A DNA stretch of 11,932 nucleotides from Schwartzia sp. (in: firmicutes) (lineage in GTDB: Bacteria; Bacillota; Negativicutes; Selenomonadales; Selenomonadaceae), in NCBI GenBank assembly GCA_024691625.1, contig JAILNL010000137.1, positions 1 through 11,932 on the forward strand. Reading direction: 5' to 3'. Positions 7,809 through 11,932 of the stretch are shown in pieces. How positions within the stretch are numbered: the first letter of the stretch is position 1; the number at the start of each line of letters is the position of its first letter. The translations under genes were made by a program, and so were the position numbers. Below the pieces are notes generated by a model. That model ran no database searches. It was not told where the DNA came from and worked only from the letters and a program-made list of their open reading frames with translations.

Positions 7809-8084
7809 TTACTCCGGCATGTTGTGACGCGGATGCTTGGACACAATTTCAATGGCCTTTGCAATTTCCTCGATGACCTCAATTGAGTTTTCTGCCATCA
7901 TCTCGTCAATACGGGCGTAAATATTGCCTCGCTGGGTAGAGATATATTTAGGCGGCAGATGATTGAGAGCGAGTACAACAATATCAGTCCTGCACTGTTC
8001 GCAGGTGCAGCAGTCGGGGTATTGTTTGAGAACGTCATCAAGCTTGCTGAGGACGATATCTTCCATGTAATTTCGCATTTCCAT
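7809..8084 (-). CDS. ComFB-family protein (late competence / c-di-nucleotide receptor family)
   Basis: A small cytoplasmic protein of 91 residues matching the ComFB family: N-terminal MRNYMEDIVLSKLDDVLKQ, a cysteine cluster CCTCEQC (25-31) likely to bind a metal, then DIVVLALNHLPPKYISTQRG (34-53), a very typical ComFB stretch. B. subtilis ComFB is encoded in the comF operon; the family has more recently been described as cyclic-di-GMP or related nucleotide receptors in cyanobacteria and other bacteria. Here it is alone, with its own promoter and terminator, not next to comFA/comFC, which favours a signalling role over a strict competence role (inference). The ATG at 8084 has AAAGGAG eight bases upstream. 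A TTG at 8105 opens the frame earlier, but would include the ribosome site itself. An alternative start is the ATG two codons later. Confidence 0.88.
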   Translation of the reverse strand: MEMRNYMEDIVLSKLDDVLKQYPDCCTCEQCRTDIVVLALNHLPPKYISTQRGNIYARIDEMMAENSIEVIEEIAKAIEIVSKHPRHNMPE

Positions 8085-8122
8085 ACGAATAACTCCTTTC
8101 AACAAACAACTCTCTTAAATGA

Positions 8123-8151
8123 ATTATATCAGTTATTTTTCAGACAATCAA
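8123..8151 (-). promoter_or_regulatory. predicted promoter of comFB-like gene
   Basis: On the minus strand, TTGATT (8151-8146), a 17-nt spacer and TATAAT (8128-8123) with an extended-10 TG. Start expected near 8116, about 32 nt before the ATG. Confidence 0.68.
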
Positions 8152-8171
8152 TTAAATCATTTATATAATTG

Positions 8172-8212
8172 ACTTACTTTGGGAATGAAGTGGCGGATGC
8201 TTAGAAACGAAA
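8172..8212 (-). pseudogene. possible vestige of a second comFB 3' end
   Basis: The plus-strand sequence here aligns with the last 13 codons or so of the intact comFB-like gene (7807-7846): acttact is shared, then gcggatgctt is identical (8193-8202 versus 7829-7838), with about 30 of 41 positions matching and two small gaps. On the minus strand it spells S-K-H-P as in the intact C-terminus. It has no start, no open frame and no ribosome site. This could be chance, since only about 40 bp align. Confidence 0.35.
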
Positions 8213-8242
8213 GGACTAAGTTAATATTTTCTGAAAATTTAC

Positions 8243-8272
8243 TTGACAATTAAAAGTCCGGATAAATATAAT
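8243..8272 (+). promoter_or_regulatory. predicted consensus promoter of cstA
   Basis: A perfect TTGACA (8243-8248), an 18-nt spacer and a perfect TATAAT (8267-8272). Start expected near 8279, giving a leader of about 190 nt before the cstA ATG. Confidence 0.8.
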
Positions 8273-8304
8273 AGGAATAGAATTGTATGACAAAACTGAT
8301 TATT

Positions 8305-8337
8305 TTGTCCCCAGAGTGGGGATAAAGCTGTTGATAA
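8305..8337. promoter_or_regulatory. operator-like dyad and direct repeat in the cstA leader
   Basis: ttgtcccca (8305-8313), a GAG centre and tggggataa (8317-8325) form a dyad matching at 8 of 9 positions. Twelve bases on, tgttgataa (8329-8337) repeats the second half-site. Each half resembles a DnaA box (TTATCCACA) with one or two mismatches. In RNA the core would form a hairpin TCCCCA-GAG-TGGGGA, exclusive with a second hairpin GACAAAA/TTTTGTC (8289-8295/8303-8309). It is a candidate site for an unknown regulator located about 25-60 nt after the transcription start. Confidence 0.4.
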
Positions 8338-8386
8338 TGAGTGTTTGAAATTCGCGGCCTGACGCATAAAAATCAGGCAATTAAAA

Positions 8387-8452
8387 CCGGCATTACTCAA
8401 TACGTAAGTTCATGGATATGAGCGTAGGTTTGTGTAATACCGGAATTTTTTT
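8387..8452 (+). terminator. terminator-like attenuator hairpin just before cstA
   Basis: ccggcattac (8387-8396) pairs with gtaataccgg (8434-8443) apart from one C-A mismatch. Inside is a further 6-bp hairpin (gttcat/atgagc, 8408-8413/8418-8423). The outer stem is followed by AA and seven T (8446-8452), directly abutting the AAGGAGGG ribosome site (8453-8460). A separate stem gcctga/tcaggc (8357-8362/8373-8378) precedes it, and ggttt (8427-8431) can pair alternatively with aaacc (8384-8388). This has the layout of a transcription-attenuation leader or riboswitch expression platform. I recognise no known riboswitch consensus or T-box sequence. Confidence 0.55.
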
Positions 8453-8467
8453 AAGGAGGGTTACCAC

Positions 8468-9894
8468 ATGGTATCATTTCTTATCGCTTTGGCGGCTCTG
8501 ATAGTCGGCTATTTTATCTACGGTAAATTTGTCGACACGGTATTCAAGCCGACGAGCAACCCGACTCCTGCAGTAAAGTTTTTGGACGGAGTTGATTATA
8601 TTCCTCTTCCTACCTGGAAGGTGTTTATGATCCAGCTTCTGAACATCGCGGGTCTCGGACCTATTTTCGGCGCATTGGGCGGCGCACTTTGGGGCCCAAG
8701 CGTGTATTTGTGGATTGTTTTTGGAACGATTTTTGCCGGAGGCGTCCATGACTATCTTTCCGGAATGATTTCTCTGCGTGAGGACGGTAAGAGTATTTCT
8801 GAGGTTGTCGGTACTCACATGGGAACGACAATGCTGACGGTTATGCGTGTGTTTTCGGTTGTGTTGCTTGTACTCGTCGGTACGGTTTTCATGACGGGCC
8901 CTGCAATGCTTCTTGCAAAGCTTACGGCAATAGATTTCAAAATCTGGCTTATTATTTCCTGGCTACTCTTCTTCCGGTGGATACGATTATTGCACGTTTC
9001 TATCCACTTTTCGGAATCTGCCTTATCGTCATGGCAATCGGAATTATGGGTGGAATGCTTTTTGGAACCGAGCACATCATGCCTGAGCTGCAGCTTGCAA
9101 ACCTTCACCCGAAGGCAGAGGCAATGCCTATCTGGCCGCTTATGTTTATTACAGTTGCCTGCGGCGCGGTATCGGGATTCCACTCTACGCAGTCGCCCAT
9201 TATGGCACGCTGTCTGAAGGATGAGCATCTGGGACGTCCGGTATTTTACGGTGCAATGGTTGCAGAGGGCATTATCGCTCTTATCTGGGCGGCTGCCGGA
9301 GTTACATTCTATGATGGCACAGGCGGACTGGCTGCGGCTATGGCAAAAGGAGGCCCGGGCGGTGCTGTGTACGATATCTGTGTAGGCTATATGGGCGTCG
9401 GAATCGGCGCAGTGCTGGCTATGCTCGGAGTTATTGCGTGCCCGATTACCTCCGGTGATACGGCATTCCGTTCTGCAAGGCTGACCTTGGCTGACTGGTT
9501 TCATATACCTCAGCAGACATGGGATAAGCGCCTTCGTTTTGCTGTTCCGCTTTTGGCAATCGGCGGAATCCTTTCCCAGGTTAACTTCAATATTGTATGG
9601 AGATATTTCTCCTGGACGAACCAGACTCTGGCTATGATTGTCCTTTGGACCGGCGCAGTGTATCTCTACCGCACACAGGAAAACAAAATGGCATCTCTCG
9701 TAGCGGCGATTCCTGCCACATTCATGTCTGTTGTAACGACTACGTATATCCTGCAGGCAAAGGAAGGTCTGGAGCTGCCGACAGTATTCACTTATCCTGC
9801 TGGTATCGCATTTGCATGCCTTTTCCTTGCACTGTTCCTCAAAACAACTTTCCTGAAACGCGATGAGTCAAAAGAAGTTGCACAAAATCATTAA
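8468..9894 (+). pseudogene. cstA: cstA-family transporter (carbon starvation protein), frameshifted
   Basis: Membrane transporter of the CstA family (peptide or pyruvate uptake, induced by carbon starvation in characterised members). The first part is encoded from the ATG at 8468 (AAGGAGGG site 7 nt upstream): DGVDYIPLPTWKVFMIQLLN (40-59), IAGLGPIFGALGGALWGP (60-77) and FAGGVHDYLSGM (89-100) are diagnostic. After KIWL (about 161 codons) the family sequence jumps to another frame, resuming as YYFLATLLPVDTIIARFYPLFG at about 8950, and continues to the stop at 9894 with ACGAVSGFHSTQSPIMAR, ITSGDTAFRSARLTLADWF and NFNIVWRYFSWTNQTLAMI. Both halves join to about 475 residues, near full length for short CstA proteins, with about five residues missing at the junction. 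In the original frame translation runs on with unrelated residues to 9217. No slippery heptamer is visible. An assembly or sequencing error remains possible. Terminator follows at 9909. Confidence 0.9.
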
Positions 9895-9908
9895 ATAAAA
9901 GCAAAGAC

Positions 9909-9943
9909 AATCCCCTTGCGGTTAATTCCGTGAGGGGATTTTT
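9909..9943 (+). terminator. intrinsic terminator of cstA
   Basis: A 13-bp stem (9909-9921 with 9928-9940, two G-U pairs) has a 6-nt loop and ends in a run of five T (9939-9943). It lies 14 nt past the cstA stop codon. Confidence 0.9.
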
Positions 9944-9957
9944 GCATGTATCCGTTC

Positions 9958-9986
9958 TTGCGTTTCAAATGAAATTTTAGTACTAT
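9958..9986 (+). promoter_or_regulatory. tentative promoter of the His-Asp repeat membrane protein gene
   Basis: TTGCGT (9958-9963), a 17-nt spacer and TACTAT (9981-9986), located between the cstA terminator and the next gene. Both hexamers are imperfect. Start expected near 9993, giving a leader of about 26 nt with GGAG at 10004-10007. Confidence 0.45.
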
Positions 9987-10018
9987 GGGAAAAGCTTTTA
10001 TTTGGAGACGATTAACTT

Positions 10019-11182
10019 ATGGAAAAACAATTGATGACAAAATCTGAATGGGTGATGCAGCAGCTTTGCACCAAGTACAATGTTTTAAGTGCCCTTGGAA
10101 TTTTTATGGTCGTCATGTATACGGCAATTTCAGGAAGAAATACAGTAGGGATTGCACTGTTTTTTGTTGCGTATTTTCTTTTTACATCGTGGCGGATGAT
10201 TGCAACGATGATAGTAGTTTCTATTGTTGTCACGGCAGTCTGCGCGGTGCTGCCATTTTTGGCGCCAATTGCTTTCGGAATCATGGTGTTCCTGTTTTTT
10301 GCGCGCATCAGCTATGTGCTGAAGAACTGGAGGGCGGTGATTTCGGGCCTTTTGGTTTATGGGCTGGCATGGGTGCTTGTGGCGAAACAGGAAATCTTCT
10401 ACTCTATAGCATACAAATTTCATAAGGCGGCGTTTTATGCCGCGGGAAAGCTTCCTGACGGTCTTTGGAATTTATTCTCCAGTCCGAATCTGTTCGTGGA
10501 AGCTTTTGGAATTGCGGCACTGGTTACCTGCGTTGCCTTCATTTATCAGCTTCTTTTGTATTGGCAGTACCGTAACGGATATACTTCGTACGGTGCGCTC
10601 AATATCATGGGAAGCATACCGCTGGTCATTATTGCTCTGATTCTGCCGTTTTTGAAAGCTGCAGCTGTAGATGGTGCTGTGGGGGACGGCGTGTCGGGTG
10701 ATTTTATGCACGACGGAGCCTTCGCCCATGAAGGCGGTGTGCATGACGGCGCAGTCCATGATGGCATGGTGCATGACAGTATGATGCATGACAGTATGAT
10801 GCATGACGGCGTGCGTCCTCCGACAGGCTATCATCATGTCAATGGCTACGTGCGGACGGCTCCTGACGGTCACGCGGAATATGTCAACGGATACATCAGA
10901 TCGAATCCTGACGGTATACTGGAAAATAATCTTTCCTATCATGGAGGACACGGAGCTCACCCTTATACTATAGAGGGCGGTACATATGATACCGTGACGG
11001 AGATGCCTGCGCAGGAAGTGTCCTTCTTTGGAAAAATCGCCAGTGTTATGGATGTAGGTGCATTGGCGAATACAGCACGGGGGGCATTTTCCATGAGAAA
11101 GCATACCCTCCGTATGCTGATGCTTGTATATTTAGGAGTGTGTTTAACGTCAAGCATGGTACTATATATTGTGTACCGCTGA
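10019..11182 (+). CDS. unrecognised multi-pass membrane protein with HDG/HDS pentapeptide repeat
   Basis: A protein of 387 residues that I cannot assign to a family. Hydrophobic segments, probably seven helices, lie at about 20-38, 41-58, 60-82, 83-100, 106-121, 158-183 and 194-214; an eighth closes the protein at 366-386. Between helices 7 and 8 is a roughly 150-residue polar loop. It starts with a His/Asp/Met-rich tract (231-265) in which His-Asp recurs at 242, 247, 252, 257 and 262, an exact five-residue period (HDGAV, HDGMV, HDSMM, HDSMM, HDGV), with further HD at 231 and HE at 237. Next comes a pair of related units, HVNGYVRTAPDG and YVNGYIRSNPDG (273-299), then a His/Gly patch (SYHGGHGAHPY). 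The His/Asp/Met richness suggests metal binding (inference). The ATG at 10019 has GGAG 11 nt upstream. The gene is likely monocistronic, between the cstA terminator and a tRNA promoter. Confidence 0.85.
   Translation: MEKQLMTKSEWVMQQLCTKYNVLSALGIFMVVMYTAISGRNTVGIALFFVAYFLFTSWRMIATMIVVSIVVTAVCAVLPFLAPIAFGIMVFLFFARISYVLKNWRAVISGLLVYGLAWVLVAKQEIFYSIAYKFHKAAFYAAGKLPDGLWNLFSSPNLFVEAFGIAALVTCVAFIYQLLLYWQYRNGYTSYGALNIMGSIPLVIIALILPFLKAAAVDGAVGDGVSGDFMHDGAFAHEGGVHDGAVHDGMVHDSMMHDSMMHDGVRPPTGYHHVNGYVRTAPDGHAEYVNGYIRSNPDGILENNLSYHGGHGAHPYTIEGGTYDTVTEMPAQEVSFFGKIASVMDVGALANTARGAFSMRKHTLRMLMLVYLGVCLTSSMVLYIVYR
10742..10813 (+). repeat. 15-bp in-frame tandem repeat encoding HDxxx units
   Basis: Five consecutive units of 15 bp (the last cut to 12), each beginning with CATGA(C/T) and encoding His-Asp plus three residues. 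The third and fourth units (10772-10786 and 10787-10801) are identical, which points to recent duplication by slippage; copy number may vary between strains. Confidence 0.85.
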
Positions 11183-11210
11183 ACTCTGCTGAAATTTTCG
11201 CTTTTGGGTG

Positions 11211-11239
11211 TTGACAAAAGAAAAGCGAGCCGTTACAAT
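11211..11239 (+). promoter_or_regulatory. consensus promoter of the tRNA array
   Basis: A perfect TTGACA (11211-11216), a 17-nt spacer and TACAAT (11234-11239). Start expected near 11246, about 50 nt before tRNA-Gly. A dyad TCGCTTTT/AAAAGCGA (11198-11205/11221-11228) flanks the -35, and a 7-bp hairpin (11259-11265/11278-11284) lies in the leader. Confidence 0.85.
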
Positions 11240-11293
11240 ATATTTTGTCAGTTCGACAGGGAACCTGAAAGCGAGTGGGTTCTCTCATTAATA

Positions 11294-11375
11294 AAGATGC
11301 GGAAGTAGCTCAGTGGTAGAGCACCACCTTGCCAAGGTGGGGGTCGCGAGTTCGAGCCTCGTTTTCCGCTCCATT
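11294..11375 (+). repeat. direct repeat (first copy) of the tRNA-Gly unit
   Basis: The 82 bp from 11294 to 11375 are repeated exactly at 11851-11932 (to the window end): five bases upstream of tRNA-Gly, the tRNA itself and at least two bases after it. The copies are 557 bp apart in direct orientation. Confidence 0.9.
11299..11373 (+). tRNA. tRNA-Gly (anticodon GCC), first copy
   Basis: A 75-nt cloverleaf. Acceptor GCGGAAG pairs with TTTCCGC (one G-U); the anticodon stem is CCACC/GGTGG with loop TTGCCAA, anticodon GCC; the T loop is TTCGAGC; CCA is encoded. It is identical over its whole length to the copy at 11856-11930. Confidence 0.97.
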
Positions 11376-11387
11376 ATGACTGCATAT

Positions 11388-11418
11388 CTCGCATGCATGT
11401 GTATGCGGGTTTTCTTTT
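11388..11418 (+). terminator. probable terminator or processing hairpin after tRNA-Gly
   Basis: A 9-bp stem (11388-11396 with 11401-11409, two G-U pairs) and 4-nt loop, followed by ttttctttt. It lies 14 nt past the tRNA CCA end. If it terminates efficiently, the next two tRNAs need readthrough or another promoter, and I see no good promoter between 11419 and 11468. Confidence 0.5.
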
Positions 11419-11468
11419 GAAATAACGGTGGCGGTCGTGAAGACGCAGCGCCGTGGTGAAAAGATAAT

Positions 11469-11545
11469 GGGCCTATAGCTCAGTTGGTTAGAGCAACCGG
11501 CTCATAACCGGTCGGTCCTTGGTTCAAGTCCAAGTGGGCCCACCA
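11469..11545 (+). tRNA. tRNA with CAT anticodon, probably tRNA-Ile2 (lysidine type), alternatively elongator tRNA-Met
   Basis: A 77-nt cloverleaf: acceptor GGGCCTA with TGGGCCC (one T-G), anticodon stem ACCGG/CCGGT with loop CTCATAA, anticodon CAT, CCA encoded. C4-G69 and C5-G68 in the acceptor, features known to matter for lysidine synthetase TilS recognition in E. coli, and the general likeness to Firmicute tRNA-Ile2 and tRNA-Ile acceptors favour Ile2 (reading AUA) over elongator Met. It is not an initiator tRNA, because the first pair is G-C. Confidence 0.93.
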
Positions 11546-11570
11546 ATTTTATGCAGGAACTGATATGAAG

Positions 11571-11588
11571 CTTCGGCAGATGCCGGAG
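11571..11588 (+). other. spacer hairpin between tRNA-Ile2/Met and tRNA-Tyr
   Basis: cttcggc (11571-11577) pairs with gccggag (11582-11588) around a 4-nt loop, with no T-run after it. It is probably a processing or spacing element in the polycistronic tRNA precursor. Confidence 0.4.
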
Positions 11589-11596
11589 AATATAAT

Positions 11597-11681
11597 GGGT
11601 AGGTGCCCGAGTGGTTAAAGGGAACGGACTGTAAATCCGTCGCCGTAGGCTACGATGGTTCGAATCCATCCCTGCCCACCA
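11597..11681 (+). tRNA. tRNA-Tyr (anticodon GTA)
   Basis: An 85-nt class II tRNA: acceptor GGGTAGG with CCTGCCC (one T-G), anticodon stem ACGGA/TCCGT with loop CTGTAAA, anticodon GTA, a long variable arm with the hairpin CGTAG/CTACG as expected for bacterial tRNA-Tyr, T loop TTCGAAT, and encoded CCA. Confidence 0.96.
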
Positions 11682-11707
11682 TTTTGAAAAATATCTCAAA
11701 AAGCTTC

Positions 11708-11736
11708 TTGACAAACGCTCGGAAGTGGGATATTAT
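11708..11736 (+). promoter_or_regulatory. rrn-like consensus promoter upstream of the second tRNA-Gly
   Basis: A perfect TTGACA (11708-11713), a 17-nt spacer and TATTAT (11731-11736). Start expected near 11743. It precedes a boxA element and the last tRNA-Gly by over 100 nt, a leader length more usual for rRNA operons than for single tRNAs. Confidence 0.82.
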
Positions 11737-11780
11737 ATACAAGCTGACTCGTGAGCGACAAGCTCCGATGAAGCACAAGG

Positions 11781-11801
11781 TGTTCCTTGAAAACTAAACA
11801 A
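11781..11801 (+). promoter_or_regulatory. boxA-like antitermination element of rrn leader type
   Basis: The sequence tgttccttgaaaactaaaca closely matches the leader boxA segment of Firmicute rRNA operons, where Nus factors bind nascent RNA to prevent Rho termination. A small hairpin follows (catct/agatg, 11815-11819/11834-11838). This is the signature expected in front of a ribosomal RNA operon, here with a tRNA-Gly between. Confidence 0.65.
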
Positions 11802-11855
11802 TGCAGAAATGACTCATCTATTTGATTCAAGCCAGATGTGCGGTTTTGATAAGAT

Positions 11856-11930
11856 GCGGAAGTAGCTCAGTGGTAGAGCACCACCTTGCCAAGGTGGGGG
11901 TCGCGAGTTCGAGCCTCGTTTTCCGCTCCA
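11856..11930 (+). tRNA. tRNA-Gly (anticodon GCC), second identical copy
   Basis: Identical over 75 nt to the gene at 11299-11373, including the encoded CCA. It has its own promoter and boxA leader and is the last element before the window edge, so it may be the first gene of a further tRNA or rRNA array. Confidence 0.97.
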
Positions 11931-11932
11931 TT

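Noticed and set aside
5093..8105. Defence, phage or mobile-element island on the minus strand
   Set aside because: All genes there are recognisable housekeeping or envelope genes with their own signals. No transposase, integrase, terminal inverted repeat or attachment-site duplication at tRNA-Pro was seen.
8305..8337. A replication origin (three DnaA-box-like sites)
   Set aside because: Each site has one or two mismatches, there is no dnaA/dnaN or rpmH nearby and no AT-rich unwinding region. The dyad reading is simpler.
8412..8504. Small open frame starting at ATG 8412 and overlapping the cstA start
   Set aside because: No ribosome site, runs through the terminator T-tract and the cstA Shine-Dalgarno site, and its composition does not look like a protein.
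8940..8960. Programmed -1 ribosomal frameshift in cstA
   Set aside because: No X-XXY-YYZ slippery heptamer in the right frame is seen, and about five conserved residues are missing, which frameshifting would not explain.
8815..9504. Long minus-strand open frame opposite cstA (and similar ones opposite the OPT gene)
   Set aside because: Shadow frames rich in Arg/His/Cys/Ser, with no ribosome site or recognisable motif, opposite clear membrane-protein genes.
10742..10813. CRISPR-like array
   Set aside because: The 15-bp units are contiguous, in frame and protein-coding, with no spacers.
11591..11596. TATAAT directly before tRNA-Tyr as a promoter
   Set aside because: Transcription would start inside the tRNA, which begins at 11597, and no -35 is visible at the right distance.

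Overview
The window looks chromosomal and probably comes from a diderm Firmicute of the class Negativicutes (Veillonellaceae/Dialister-like). The strongest sign is an outer-membrane porin built as signal peptide, one SLH domain, coiled coil, then a beta barrel ending in phenylalanine, the OmpM layout typical of that class. Firmicute-type strong Shine-Dalgarno sites, a ComFB-family protein, a TAXI-type TRAP transporter, an OPT peptide transporter, CCA-encoding tRNA genes and an rrn-style boxA leader all fit. The species is inference; no 16S is present.

Layout. 2-1894 (+): an OPT-family transporter missing its N-terminus at the window edge. It converges through a shared bidirectional terminator on a minus-strand TAXI-TRAP operon (fused 4TM/12TM permease 4976-3003, then substrate-binding lipoprotein 2975-1959). 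Upstream on the same strand are an asparaginase (6082-5093), tRNA-Pro(GGG) (6222-6146), the SLH porin (7666-6317) and a ComFB-like protein (8084-7809). At about 8.1-8.5 kb there is a 383-bp divergent intergenic region. It holds promoters for both directions, a possible scrap of a second comFB copy, a symmetric operator-like dyad and a terminator-like hairpin ending just before the Shine-Dalgarno site of cstA. From there everything is on the plus strand: a cstA (peptide/pyruvate transporter family) gene broken by a frameshift near 8950, an unrecognised multi-pass membrane protein with a five-residue His-Asp repeat (10019-11182), and a tRNA array Gly(GCC)-Ile2/Met(CAT)-Tyr(GTA)-Gly(GCC). A second consensus promoter and an rrn-type boxA precede the last tRNA-Gly, so more stable RNA probably lies beyond the right edge.

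How it fits together. Three transport systems for peptides or small carboxylates/amino acids (OPT, TAXI-TRAP, CstA) plus asparaginase suggest an organism living on peptides and amino acids, with an outer membrane tethered to peptidoglycan by the porin. A recurring local feature is a terminator-like hairpin in the short gap before a gene's ribosome-binding site (TRAP, ansA, cstA), which leaves little room for a promoter downstream of it and suggests readthrough or attenuation control. I found no insertion sequence, phage gene, CRISPR array or recognised defence system. The least explained items are the His-Asp repeat membrane protein and the cstA leader.
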